From the NCBI RefSeq assembly GCF_022344005.1, contig NZ_CP092196.1, forward strand, positions 124,001 to 188,000: a stretch of DNA of 64,000 nucleotides, given 5' to 3'. Below, in pieces: positions 9,353-18,062 of this stretch. Numbering within the stretch: the stretch's first letter is position 1; each line of letters opens with the position of its first letter. The position numbers and the translations under genes were made by a program. This DNA comes from Deinococcus sp. KNUC1210. GTDB taxonomy: Bacteria > Deinococcota > Deinococci > Deinococcales > Deinococcaceae. Under the pieces are notes generated by a model. That model was not told where the DNA came from, searched no databases, and worked only from the letters and a program-made list of their open reading frames with translations.

Positions 9353-9930
9353 TAAATTTATACACCACTTCGATACACGTGATGTTCAGACGCGTCCTTC
9401 GGGTTGAAGAGTCAGAGTTTATATATCGGCTCGTCTCTCTTGGAGTTTGAAGCGACTCTAGACATCTGAGCAGTTTCGATGCAGGGGTCTCAATTATTTC
9501 CTAGAGAAAACTTGCACTCCTCAAGACTTGACCGTACTACACCGATAGGCACATTCAGAAAATGCACCATGCTGTTCAGGCTGAGTGCTGTGGTTCGACT
9601 TTTGCACTTCCCGCCTTCACTTTTACCTTGGGAGCTGACATTGAGCATGGTGTTGATATCGCTGGAATAGACCGCGATTATTGAAAGATTTGAGGATGCT
9701 ATCCGTGCCGCCAAAGCGGGTGTGACCAGCACACGAACTGTATGGCTGAATGGGGAGCGTGCCCTTGCTCAGGACCAGTTGAACCCGTTTGGGCGCGGTG
9801 CTTATAAGCCTCAAGGGAGCAGACGGTTTCTCAGGTGTAAGGTGGTTGAAAGAACGTCAAGTGACGCCCCAAAGTTTCAACTGTGGAACCAGCCATACCG
9901 GTATGGCTGTCCTGGGGATGAGGTTAGCGT
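9353..9930. other. Intergenic region upstream of parAB
   Basis: No convincing gene is visible in these 578 bases. The region carries the first palindrome GCCATACCGGTATGGC (9892-9907) and a CGTCAAGTG word (9855-9863) that reappears next to the second palindrome beyond parB. It is AT-richer than its neighbours, consistent with promoter or partition-site DNA. Confidence 0.45.
9892..9907. promoter_or_regulatory. Palindrome upstream of parA, candidate parS/operator
   Basis: A perfect 16-bp palindrome GCCATACCGGTATGGC, 23 bp before the parA ATG. The identical sequence occurs 6 bp after the parB stop (11616-11631). ParB-type proteins bind palindromic centromere sites of this size, and small ParA/ParB operons are often autoregulated through such sites, so parS and/or operator is the likely role. 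This is inferred from position and symmetry only. Confidence 0.6.
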
Positions 9931-10710
9931 ATGGTGTTGGACGTGATAACTCTCACTGTTTTCAACCATGCGGGAGGGGCAGGCAAGACAAGTTTGACAC
10001 TCAATGTTGGGCATGAGCTCGCCCGACATGGCCAGCGCGTGCTCCTCATTGACCTTGATCCTCAGGCCAACCTCACCGGTTGGTTAGGCGTGACGGGTGT
10101 GAACCGATCTCAGACTGTCTATGCTGCAGCTGTTGACGGATTGCCACTTCCTCAACCTGTCGAAGTGTACGGGCTGCACCTCATTCCTGCTCATGTGGGA
10201 TTGGCACTGGCAGAAGGCCAGATGATGGGGCGAGTGGGCGCACAGAGCCGTCTTCGCCGTGCGCTGAGTGCTGTTTCTGACCGGTACGATGTGGTGCTGA
10301 TCGATAGTCCTCCCAGTCTTGGACAGCTGGCTATTCTCGGGGCGCTCGCTGCTGACCAGATGGTGGTTCCTGTGCCGACCCGGCAAAAGGGGTTGGATGC
10401 CCTTCCCGGATTGCAGGAAGCGTTCAGCGAATACCGGGAAGCTCGTCCGGATCTGACAGTCGCGTTGTATGTGCCGACGTTCTATGACGCTCGTCGCCTG
10501 CATGATCGGGAAGCCCTGGCGGATCTGCGGGCCCATCTCTCCCCTCTCGCGACGCCGGTGCCTCAGCGGGAAGCAGTGTGGCTGGATTCGACCGCGCAGG
10601 GTGCGCCGGTCGGTGTATATGCTCCTGACAGTCCGGTCCACCGGGATGTGATGACGTTGACTGCGGACATCGCAAAGGCTGTAGGTCTGAAGATCGGGAT
10701 GGGAGCATGA
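9931..10710 (+). CDS. parA: ParA-family partition ATPase
   Basis: A protein of 259 aa. The Walker A region is [11 protein letters not shown]: the GKT(S) core is present, but the signature Lys of the KGGxGKT deviant motif is Ala. Walker A-prime is [16 protein letters not shown] and the Walker B region is [13 protein letters not shown], both typical of plasmid and chromosome ParA/Soj proteins. It lacks the N-terminal HTH of ParA type Ia, so autoregulation, if any, would come from ParB. ATG 9931 follows GATGAGG; a GTG at 9943 would also keep the P-loop. The gene overlaps parB by 4 bp. Confidence 0.93.
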   Translation: MVLDVITLTVFNHAGGAGKTSLTLNVGHELARHGQRVLLIDLDPQANLTGWLGVTGVNRSQTVYAAAVDGLPLPQPVEVYGLHLIPAHVGLALAEGQMMGRVGAQSRLRRALSAVSDRYDVVLIDSPPSLGQLAILGALAADQMVVPVPTRQKGLDALPGLQEAFSEYREARPDLTVALYVPTFYDARRLHDREALADLRAHLSPLATPVPQREAVWLDSTAQGAPVGVYAPDSPVHRDVMTLTADIAKAVGLKIGMGA

Positions 10711-11609
10711 CCTCCAAGCGGCCTGAGCGCAAACGGAACCTTGCGGGTCTGCTGGAAGGAAGCTCTGATCTGACCTTGCCCGGTCAGGTGGTTCCCCGAA
10801 GTGTCCGGCTGGACGCCTTAAAACCTGGAAGCCAGCAACCTCGACGAACGTTCGGCGATTCTGGGCTTCAGGAGCTGGCGCTGAGCATTCAGGAGCACGG
10901 TGTCCTCCAGCCGCTGCTGGTACGACCCGTGGACGGAGGATACGAAATCGTGGCAGGCGAGCGGCGCTGGCGAGCGGCAGGCCTGGCGGGACTTCTGGAA
11001 GTTCCGGTGGTCATCCGCGAACTGACAGATCTTCAGGCACGTGCAGCGGCACTCATCGAGAATCTCCAGCGTGAAGATCTGAACATCATTGACGAGGTAG
11101 ACGGCAAGCTCGATTTGGTCGCTCTGGCGTTAGCGCTTCCGAGGGAGCAGGCGAAGGTGCGCCTCACGCGCCTGACGAAGGAAGAACCTGGGCCCGAGGC
11201 ACAGGCTCTGGAGGCCCTCTTTGCGCCTCTGGGAGAAACGTGGGTGACCTTTGCCAAGAACAAGCTCCGCATCCTCAACTGGCCTCCGCTGCTGCTTGAC
11301 GCCCTGCGGGCAGGCCTGCCCTATACCCTGGCAGGCGTCATTGTCGGGACGCCGGAAGTTCATCATGCGCAACTGATTACCCTGGCCCAACAGGGCCTGA
11401 GCCGCAGCGCGTTGCGGGCCGAAGCGGAGCGGCTGAACCAGTCCAACAAGGAAGGGGAGACCTCGACTGCGCAGGCAGCCCTGGTCGCTCGTCGCCTGTC
11501 CAGCCGCCGCTTCATGGCCCGTCTTCAACCTGATGAGAAAAAGGCCATCGAACGCTGGCTTGCGCGCATGCCAGACGTCCTGCGTACCTCGTCGATGCAA
11601 GACGACTGA
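10707..11609 (+). CDS. parB: ParB-family centromere-binding protein
   Basis: A protein of 300 aa whose ATG overlaps the parA stop (ATGA). The N-terminal ParB/Spo0J domain has [27 protein letters not shown] (the CTP-binding box) and ENLQREDLN. An HTH-containing DNA-binding core follows at about residues 135-215. It partitions the replicon together with ParA by loading at parS; the flanking palindromes are candidate sites. No replication initiator gene is visible within this window. Confidence 0.93.
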   Translation: MTSKRPERKRNLAGLLEGSSDLTLPGQVVPRSVRLDALKPGSQQPRRTFGDSGLQELALSIQEHGVLQPLLVRPVDGGYEIVAGERRWRAAGLAGLLEVPVVIRELTDLQARAAALIENLQREDLNIIDEVDGKLDLVALALALPREQAKVRLTRLTKEEPGPEAQALEALFAPLGETWVTFAKNKLRILNWPPLLLDALRAGLPYTLAGVIVGTPEVHHAQLITLAQQGLSRSALRAEAERLNQSNKEGETSTAQAALVARRLSSRRFMARLQPDEKKAIERWLARMPDVLRTSSMQDD

Positions 11610-11615
11610 TACATA

Positions 11616-11631
11616 GCCATACCGGTATGGC
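11616..11631. promoter_or_regulatory. Second copy of the parAB palindrome
   Basis: The same 16-bp perfect palindrome GCCATACCGGTATGGC as at 9892-9907, 6 bp after the parB stop and followed directly by CGTCAAGTG. The two copies bracket parAB exactly, which supports a centromere or ParB-binding role. Confidence 0.6.
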
Positions 11632-11957
11632 CGTCAAGTGAACCAGGGATTGTAGTGAGACGATTTACAAGTGTCTAATGTCTTTCTAAGCCCAAGCGTG
11701 CGGCTCGTATCGTGGCCCCGATTCGTGGCACTGGAGTACTTGTCGTGCGCCAGCAGAGGAGCGGTATCCGTAGCCCCTCTGGATACCTTCCTTTAAACGT
11801 GGGTTTGTTCAGGAAGTGCAGTGTCTGATAGGAACATCTGAGTACCGGCGATAAGGACAACTTGAAAGTTAGGTTCGGTATGGAGCAGAAGGGCCAGTCT
11901 GACGCGAATCAAATGGAGAGGCTGGCTGTCCGTAGGGCATTCACGGGCTGCGTCGGG

Positions 11958-11986
11958 CTACCGAAGGAATTCGACTCCTTCGGTAG
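11958..11986. repeat. Perfect 11-bp inverted repeat
   Basis: CTACCGAAGGA and TCCTTCGGTAG separated by 7 bases. There is no T tract on either side, so a simple intrinsic terminator is unlikely. Confidence 0.6.
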
Positions 11987-12093
11987 TCGTAGAAGACAAG
12001 AGTTCAGAGAGACAGCCATTTCACTGATGCCTGGTGAAATACCGCTCCAAGTTCCTACTCTTAAGACTTCCGTAAGGCACTCGTATTCGTGAA

Positions 12094-12188
12094 CAGGCAC
12101 TGTGAGGTGTCTGCCGAGCTAGGCAGCTTGCCCCGCAGTGATGGCAGAAGAGCCGCGCCCATCTGGATCTGGCGCGGCTCCCCTTTTG
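12094..12188 (+). ncRNA. Dispersed 95-bp element ending in a terminator, copy 1; candidate small RNA
   Basis: The element begins CAGGCACTGTGAGGTGTCTG and ends in a strong hairpin AGCCGCGCC...GGCGCGGCT followed by CCCCTTTT. A similar element of about 100 bp lies inverted at 43797-43898; both the 5' part and the terminator are conserved. No reading frame is shared between the copies, which favours an RNA or transcript-end element over a protein remnant. I see no convincing promoter at a fixed distance, so it could also be a mobile 3'-end cassette. Confidence 0.5.
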
Positions 12189-12430
12189 TAGGCTCGATGA
12201 CTCATTGGCATTCCTAGGTTGAATGGCATGGGCTGTGCAAAATAATTAAGCGTCAATGACCATGCGTGCCCAATGGCCCTTTCTAACTCTGGGTGGATAC
12301 GCTGCGCCTACGAATCTCTACCGCTTCGAGGTCAAGCATTCACGCTTGCGAGCATCGCATGGAGGCTGAACGTTGGCTTGCCGTCTCAGGAGACAATTGG
12401 TGTCAACCTCAGGATTGATTTCATGCCGAG

Positions 12431-13549
12431 TCAATGGGCTTTGAGCCACGTGGCGATGTCATTCATAGGCGGCACCTGCATCGGTGCCAGGGCATCCTGT
12501 GTGATGCTGGGTGCCAGGCCGAGGCTATGACCCAGACCTGGGTAAACCTTCAACGTGTGATCCCGATTTCCAGCCCTGGCCAGGGCGGTATTTAATTGAC
12601 GTGCATATCTGACATTGACATTGCCATCATTCTCTCCCTGCACGATCAGCACCGGAACCTTCAAGGTAGGAGCAGCTTGGCCGAGTGTCGGGAGGGTCGA
12701 TGCTGGAGCGTAGAGCGGGGACTGAGCAGCAAGGGTGTCGTAAAATCCGGCGATCCGCGGCAGGACTTCCGTTCGTAAATTCAGGCTGCCATCATCGTTG
12801 GTATCCAGCACCGTCGCCAGCTTGGGATGCTGAGGTGTGCTGTCTCGTGACAGCAGCAGCGTGGCCTGCATCTTCGCCAGGCTGCTGCCAGGGCCAGTCA
12901 AGGCGGCCATGACACCTTGCAGATCAATGTTACCGCCCCGAGCATATGGAAGGAGATAGGTCATGCCGACTTGCTCGAACTGGCTGGCGAAGGTTGTGGC
13001 GTAACTTTCCACCACGGGCCCCTGCAGAATCAACCCCTTTACCCCTGGTTCCTGCGCTAAAGCAGCGGCGATGACTGTCCCTTCGCTCCAGCCATAGATA
13101 AATACCTTCTGCCCATCGACGCCGAGATGGGATCTGGCAGTGTTCAGCGCGGTGCGGGCATCGCTCAGGAGATCTTTCATGCCCAACTGATCGTATTTCT
13201 CCTGCGCTCCCTGTGCAGTGAGCGGGCTCAAGGTCTGAGCGGCATACCGTTTGTCGAAGCGCATGACGGCGAAGCCCTGCCGGGCCAGCGACGCAGCGAG
13301 TTGGCCCAGCGAGCCTTGAACCGTCTGTCCGTACGTGACGAAGCTGCCATTCAGATCCTCCGGCCCAGTTCCCTGAATCAGCAGCACCAACGGGGCGCTT
13401 TGGACATTGGCAGGTAGCAGCAGTTCAGCGCGGCTGGTGGTGTCCCCAAACGTCAAGGTCAGGGACTCGGAGCGTGTCCCTGAGTCTGCTCCACCTGCGA
13501 CCACAAGGCCAAGCAGTGCAGCAACCATCGAGAGAAGATGACGTTTCAT
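12431..13549 (-). CDS. Secreted alpha/beta hydrolase
   Basis: A protein of 372 aa with an N-terminal signal sequence (MKRHLLSMVAALLGLVVAGGADS). The alpha/beta fold is recognisable: oxyanion region LLIQGTGPEDLNGSF, nucleophile elbow YGWSEG (GxSxG), acid in VQGENDGNV and catalytic His in GLGHSLG. It resembles the dienelactone-hydrolase/prolyl-oligopeptidase-like secreted hydrolases; the substrate cannot be told. It is divergent from a winged-helix regulator with only 30 bp between start codons. TACGTT 6 bases before its ATG suggests a leaderless transcript. Confidence 0.88.
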   Translation of the reverse strand: MKRHLLSMVAALLGLVVAGGADSGTRSESLTLTFGDTTSRAELLLPANVQSAPLVLLIQGTGPEDLNGSFVTYGQTVQGSLGQLAASLARQGFAVMRFDKRYAAQTLSPLTAQGAQEKYDQLGMKDLLSDARTALNTARSHLGVDGQKVFIYGWSEGTVIAAALAQEPGVKGLILQGPVVESYATTFASQFEQVGMTYLLPYARGGNIDLQGVMAALTGPGSSLAKMQATLLLSRDSTPQHPKLATVLDTNDDGSLNLRTEVLPRIAGFYDTLAAQSPLYAPASTLPTLGQAAPTLKVPVLIVQGENDGNVNVRYARQLNTALARAGNRDHTLKVYPGLGHSLGLAPSITQDALAPMQVPPMNDIATWLKAH

Positions 13550-13579
13550 GGGACTAACGTACCGAGTACTCTACTTCCC
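13550..13579. promoter_or_regulatory. Divergent leaderless promoter region
   Basis: Two TANNNT hexamers sit close to opposite start codons: TACGTT for the minus-strand hydrolase (revcomp of 13556-13561, 6-base spacer) and TACTCT (13567-13572, 7-base spacer) for the plus-strand regulator. Each -35 region would have to lie inside or at the edge of the other gene, so RNA polymerase probably cannot occupy both promoters at once. Confidence 0.5.
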
Positions 13580-14242
13580 ATGACAGTCTTGAAAGGAAGT
13601 AGCCTGCCTCCAGGAACCCTGGTTGTGACGGATGAGGCCCGGGCAGCCATTGTGACTGACCGGGACGAACTGCGCCGCCTGGCACCGTTTATGCGTGGAG
13701 AGATCACCGTGACGCAGGCAGCTCAGGAACTCGGGTTGAGTGTGACTGCCACCTTCAAACTCGTGCAGCGGTACGGGCGTTGGGGGCTGCTACAGGAAAC
13801 GAGGCAAGAGCAGCGTGCCGGCCGGAATCGGCGCTATTACCAGGCGCCCAGTGCGTATTTCGTGCCGTTCAGCGTTCGGTCGTCCGAGCAGGTGGGGGAA
13901 CGCAACCGCGCTGCTGGACTGCGCCAGTTTGAGCACCAGCTCAGCGCGACCATGCGCCGGAACTTGCCGGAAAACTGGGGCGTTCTGAGCAGCTTCACAC
14001 CCTCTGGTGAAACGTACTATGAGATCGTCTCCGATCAGGGGAAAATTTTCCAGCCGGAAGCTGACGACGCCCCGGTGATCCTGGCTGGCTGGAATCGTCT
14101 GGCTCTGACAGGCGCTGAGGCACGGATCTTGCAGCGGCAACTGCTGGCACTGGTGCTTCCCTACCTCAACCGGGAGGCCAGAGGCGATCTTTACCAGCTG
14201 GGCATCTTCCTGACACCGAACGCACCTGGCTCAGCAGAGTAG
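13580..14242 (+). CDS. Winged-helix transcriptional regulator
   Basis: A protein of 220 aa. I chose ATG 13580 over the upstream in-frame ATG at 13538, because TACTCT lies 7 bases before it and the 13538 start would run into the divergent hydrolase gene. Residues 38-80 (FMRGEITVTQAAQELGLSVTATFKLVQRY) form a clear HTH and are followed by a wing-like RRYYQAP segment, as in ArsR/MarR-type folds. The C-terminal half is unassigned and may bind a ligand. As divergent neighbour it probably controls the secreted hydrolase and itself. Confidence 0.75.
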   Translation: MTVLKGSSLPPGTLVVTDEARAAIVTDRDELRRLAPFMRGEITVTQAAQELGLSVTATFKLVQRYGRWGLLQETRQEQRAGRNRRYYQAPSAYFVPFSVRSSEQVGERNRAAGLRQFEHQLSATMRRNLPENWGVLSSFTPSGETYYEIVSDQGKIFQPEADDAPVILAGWNRLALTGAEARILQRQLLALVLPYLNREARGDLYQLGIFLTPNAPGSAE

Positions 14243-14668
14243 AAGATAGGTAGGGTTGGCATGAGGAGCCGGAGCAGCTCTGTGCTGTGTTTCTGCTCAC
14301 AAACCTCCGCCCAGGGAACGCGGCGCCGACGGTCAGATCAGCGTTTTTGAGTCCGGCGCAAACAACAGCAGAGACACCGGAATTTCCATCATTCACCATT
14401 GGGTGAGCCGTTATTCTCGCAACGCTGAACCCGGTCCACTCGACATCATCGGCCAGCACCGCCTCTCCAAATCCAGTTGACGATGGCTGGAGGTCGGCAA
14501 CAGGCAGCCATCGTCGTCCATAGTCCTTGAAGAGATGCTGTTGCAGGTGGCCTTTCATGTGGTCAGAGCAAGGCAGAACATGGAGCCGTTCTTCGATGTC
14601 ACGGTCCCGACTCACCTTATCCGCTCATCACAGACACCACTTCTTTTGAACGTCGGTTCAGAGTCGCC
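14243..14668. other. Gap between convergent genes
   Basis: A 149-codon minus-strand frame (14166-14615) runs through this stretch and 77 bp into the regulator gene, but has no recognisable domain and no good start signals. I do not call it a gene. No clear terminator was seen. Confidence 0.3.
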
Positions 14669-16603
14669 TCAACAAGAAGGCTGTGCCTGCACGGCGGCCT
14701 GTTCGGTCAGGGTCGTGGTGGCGTTGCCCTGCCCAAGCACAATACAGATGCTGTACTTGACGGCGGGCGCGTAAGTTTTGCCCTGTGCCTGCTGCCCGTA
14801 GGGAAATGGTTGTGGCAGGTCGTTCCCTGCATACACGGTGCCCAATGAACTCCCGAAGAAAGGAGAAGAGCCCCAGGCGAGCTTCTTGCCTGTGGTGGGA
14901 GTGGTTTCATTCAGGCTGTAATTCAGTGATTGATACGGCCATTCGAAGTCCACAGGCAGGCGGGCACTGTTTGCGGTTCCCCGGCTCTCGGAATAGCCGT
15001 CAGTCATCTGGCTCTGGGTCTGGGGCAGTGGTTCAAACAGACCCATTTCATACCGGTTCCCAAAAACCAGGGCCTGAAAACGTGAATTGCTCCACGCAGT
15101 ATTCCAGGTGTAGGCAGTGTTCCAGGTCAGCCCCGCCGCATTGCTGGCCTGAAATTTATAGAATCCGTCGCCCCAGTTGATCTTGGTGGCAGCGGTTGTT
15201 CCGCTGACATCAAATTTCATCACTCCGTAAGGACCACGAACATCAAAGCGCGTGGCATCCACCGGGACGTGCGCTGCCGTCAGGTCATAGTTGTAGGTTA
15301 CTTTCGGGTAATTTTTGCCCGCCGTAAATGTCCAGGTGATCGCCAGAGGCACCTGATATTTTTTGAGCTGAGCGGCATTGGTGGGCGTCTGGTCGGTTTC
15401 GTTGCCGTTCGCGTCATAGGCGATTTGCAGTGGAGTCAGCGTGCCGTAGCGGGGGTACAGCTGGTTGAAGGTATGCGTGGCGATGGCTGCGCTGCTCCCT
15501 TCAGCCAGACTGATCGGGCCGGAAGTCACGGGAAAGCCCAGTCCTAGCGGGGAATCATCATCACCGAACTTGCTGGCAATGGTGTCGCTCGATCCGTCGG
15601 CAAATCTGCGGGACGCCTCGTGCGACACGAAGTAGCCAAAACCGCCATCCCCAGATGAAGTGTCGGGCTGGATGGTAACGGTGCTGCCATCGTTTCCCGG
15701 GTATGTGAACTGCACCGCGTAGCCGCCATTTCCGCTGTTGCCCTCGCCTTGACGCTTGAGCGACACGCTGCGGAGGTGGCCGTTGGCGTCGGGCCAGGTG
15801 TAGGTGTCAACTGCGATGCCTGCACCGTCTATCGTGAGGATCTGTCTGCTCCGCGTGACCTGCGAAGCTGCTGCCACGCTGTCCTGTACCGGAATGATAT
15901 TCAGCGAAAAACTGAAAGGGTCGTTCCTGGAACTGGCGTCGGCGGGCAGATCGACGCCGAAGGTCACATAGGTCATGCCCCCGGCAGCCAGCGTGGTGGC
16001 GACTTGCCAGCCGACTGGCTGAATGCTGCTGACGCCCAGAGCGGCGGCGTTGAGTCCACTGATATCCAGTCCTGTCAGGTACGCGCTGGCCGCCGGATTG
16101 AGTGTGGTGGTCTGAGTATTCACGTCCAACAGCTTGCCCTGGGTCGTCGTGAGAGTGGAGGCTTTGCTGGAGGCGTCTGAACCGTCAAAGTAGGTGAGGT
16201 TGCTGAAAATGCTGGACTTGCCCAGCGGAACGACCGGCAGGAATTTCAGGTTGTTCAGGGTCGTGGTGCTGGTATTGGTGACTTTGAAAGTGGCCTCAAC
16301 GTGGCGGGTGGCGGTAGACTTGACCACAAACGTCGAATTGGCGACGCGCTCGAACATAAAGCTCTCTGGCGCACTGACCAACCCCTCCGTCTGAACACCA
16401 GAGAGCTTCACGCTTCGGACACTGGCACTCATTTCGGGGGACCCCACTCCCTGAAATGAAATCTGATACACGCCGCCCGCTCCGCTGATTGGCGCTGCTG
16501 TAACGGCTGGGATGGTGGGTGCGCCGAGGTTGCCGCAGGCCGCCAGCAAGAGAGCGGGCAACAACAGCAGGTGGGCAAAAGTGGGGTGGGTGAAGAGGCT
16601 CAC
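14669..16603 (-). CDS. Lipoprotein sharing its N-terminal module with the gene at 6565-8730
   Basis: A protein of 644 aa using GTG 16603, which overlaps the TGA of the small upstream frame (GTGA). The signal is VSLFTHPTFAHLLLLPALLLAACG, lipobox LAAC. An in-frame ATG at 16699 would put 32 polar residues before the signal and is unlikely. Residues about 35-245 match the module in the other lipoprotein (YQISFQGVG, YFDGSDASSKAS, NDPFSFSLNI). The C-terminal 400 residues are Thr/Ser/Gly-rich and beta-rich with no family I recognise; there is no TIG or propeller here. Probably a surface lipoprotein with a swapped C-terminal domain. Confidence 0.82.
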   Translation of the reverse strand: MSLFTHPTFAHLLLLPALLLAACGNLGAPTIPAVTAAPISGAGGVYQISFQGVGSPEMSASVRSVKLSGVQTEGLVSAPESFMFERVANSTFVVKSTATRHVEATFKVTNTSTTTLNNLKFLPVVPLGKSSIFSNLTYFDGSDASSKASTLTTTQGKLLDVNTQTTTLNPAASAYLTGLDISGLNAAALGVSSIQPVGWQVATTLAAGGMTYVTFGVDLPADASSRNDPFSFSLNIIPVQDSVAAASQVTRSRQILTIDGAGIAVDTYTWPDANGHLRSVSLKRQGEGNSGNGGYAVQFTYPGNDGSTVTIQPDTSSGDGGFGYFVSHEASRRFADGSSDTIASKFGDDDSPLGLGFPVTSGPISLAEGSSAAIATHTFNQLYPRYGTLTPLQIAYDANGNETDQTPTNAAQLKKYQVPLAITWTFTAGKNYPKVTYNYDLTAAHVPVDATRFDVRGPYGVMKFDVSGTTAATKINWGDGFYKFQASNAAGLTWNTAYTWNTAWSNSRFQALVFGNRYEMGLFEPLPQTQSQMTDGYSESRGTANSARLPVDFEWPYQSLNYSLNETTPTTGKKLAWGSSPFFGSSLGTVYAGNDLPQPFPYGQQAQGKTYAPAVKYSICIVLGQGNATTTLTEQAAVQAQPSC

Positions 16604-16761
16604 CGAGGTGTCCCGGCAGCGAGTGGCCTTTTCACTAGGGCAACAGGGCCGATGGAAACCGGCAAGAAGAGAGGTCTTGGGTTGCTTGCCCCATCCCATA
16701 CGTGTGGGGACGCGGGAGGCTGGCTGAGGACCAAGCGGGGCAGCGAAAGATCGTTGGACAT
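16600..16761 (-). CDS. Small peptide translationally coupled to the lipoprotein
   Basis: A 53-residue frame from ATG 16761, preceded by TCAGGAGCGTTTT (an AGGAG site). Its TGA overlaps the GTG of the lipoprotein gene. This repeats the layout at 6389-6565: a peptide of 50-60 residues with a good ribosome binding site overlapping a lipoprotein with the same N-terminal module. The peptide contains LFLPVSIGPV, loosely like LFVSIPMGPG in the other peptide, but lacks the YxxPxL leader motif. It may be a degenerate relative or only a coupling leader. Confidence 0.5.
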   Translation of the reverse strand: MSNDLSLPRLVLSQPPASPHVWDGASNPRPLFLPVSIGPVALVKRPLAAGTPR

Positions 16762-16888
16762 AAAACGCTCCTGAACGAATCGAAGGCGGCAGAATGACCA
16801 GTCGTCAGTAGCGAGGAGAAGGCTAGCGACAGACGACAGGAACCGACGCCTCACCCTAGGCGCTGTTCTGTCCCGTTGTCTTGGGAGT

Positions 16889-16941
16889 GCAGCTGTCCTG
16901 GAGTCTGGGAGCGGCCCATCCCAGGACAACAGGACAGCTGC
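16889..16941. repeat. 12-bp inverted repeat upstream of the peptide-lipoprotein unit
   Basis: GCAGCTGTCCTG (16889-16900) and CAGGACAGCTGC (16930-16941) are perfect complements around a 29-base loop that contains another CCAGGAC word. It lies about 130 bp before the minus-strand start at 16761, so an operator or mRNA leader structure is possible. Confidence 0.5.
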
Positions 16942-17356
16942 GAGTGCAGACTGAAGATGGTATGTGATTAGCGCCAGGGCGGTGCTCTCAGATCAACAGC
17001 TGGCGCACCGCAAACCAAGGTTGCAAGCGCGATGGATGTTCGGATAAGAGGTGAATTTTGATCCGTTGGTTCAACCATGCTGACCTGGAGTGGTGGTGTG
17101 ACAACTGCTCTCAGGATGGATGTTTTAGGTCCCCAGCAGGAGGCCTGGGAGTGAGCTGGCATGGGCCGAACAGGTGCAAACGGCCTGACGTGAACGTGGG
17201 TGGCTCAGGCTAGGTGACCACCGTGTCGCAGTGCAGTGGCTTCCAACGTGTCACCCAGCACTGCGTCGGTCACGACGACGACGTAATCCCCGTCCAATGC
17301 CTGGAAACGTTTTCCGAGACGACAAAACGGCCTATGCAAGGTGGTACGCTGAAATC

Positions 17357-17803
17357 ATGGCTTTCCACCCCGCCCGCTTCATCCCGTTGGCTTTCGCGCT
17401 GGGGCTCGCCGCTCTCTCGCCTGCGCAAGCCCAGATGACGCCGGAACTCGTGGCCGCCCGCGCTGCCCTGAGCGCCGCGGCCTTCCACTTCAGCGGCCAC
17501 CCCTGCTACTTCCAGGTCGACAACCTCATCACCACCATTGAACCGTTCGGACACAGCTTCGCACAAGGACCGCTACAAACCACCGTCGCCACCGCACTCC
17601 AGAGTGGCCTAGAAAGGGCAGCCCGAAGCGTTCCCGCACCCTTCAAGATCCTCAAAGCCAAGCACCTCCCGACGGAAGAACGTGAGATCCTCGCCAACGC
17701 CCAGGGACAACTCTTCGTGCGCGTCCGGGTGTACACCGTAAAGGGGAGAAGATCTACGAGTACGGAACGTGCAGCCTGGGACAATAACACCTGGAGTCTG
17801 TAA
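17357..17803 (+). CDS. Small secreted protein of unknown function
   Basis: A protein of 148 aa from ATG 17357. TACGCT lies 6 bases upstream, and a signal peptide follows (MAFHPARFIPLAFALGLAAL, cleavage after AQA). The mature part has one Cys in FSGHPCYFQVDNLI and no domain I can name. It ends with WDNNTWSL. The flanks carry a direct repeat GTATGTGATTAGCGCC (16960-16975 and 17975-17990) of unknown meaning. Confidence 0.7.
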   Translation: MAFHPARFIPLAFALGLAALSPAQAQMTPELVAARAALSAAAFHFSGHPCYFQVDNLITTIEPFGHSFAQGPLQTTVATALQSGLERAARSVPAPFKILKAKHLPTEEREILANAQGQLFVRVRVYTVKGRRSTSTERAAWDNNTWSL

Positions 17804-17810
17804 TTATTGA

Positions 17811-17945
17811 TGTCGGCAGAAATCGACGACGCCCGAGATGCGGATGATGAGAACACAGTCGCCGCAGCAGCGTGGAATTTTGCTACTGCATCCCCGTGCG
17901 AACAGCCACAAGCATCGTCAACCTTGCCGAGATCAATAGAGAGGG
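17811..17945 (+). repeat. Dispersed ~135-bp repeat, copy 1
   Basis: This stretch (TTATTGATGTCGGCAGAAAT onward) aligns over about 135 bp with 48578-48717, sharing GATGATGAGAACA, TGCGAACAGC/GGCGAACAGC and the end CCGAGATCA. Read on the minus strand the second copy gives DLLISAKVGDAFCC, so both may be remnants of one coding sequence. Confidence 0.5.
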
Positions 17946-18062
17946 TCTGGACAGCAGGTGTCAAGGTGTAAATCGTATGTGATTAGCGCCTTAACTTGTC
18001 TTCCCAGTTGTGCCTTCACAAGTCGTTGAACGGTCTCGGCCAGCGAAGCGGTAGTCTCCGGC

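Larger units (their letters stand above)
11640..12430. other. Gene-poor region between parB and the hydrolase gene
   Basis: No gene that I can support. The region contains a perfect hairpin at 11958-11986 and the dispersed 95-bp element at 12094-12188. The 76-codon frame at 11862 spans the hairpin and lacks a family signature. Confidence 0.4.

Noticed and set aside
14166..14615. 149-codon minus-strand frame
   Set aside because: It overlaps the end of the regulator gene on the other strand, has no start signals, no family features and a low-complexity C-terminus.
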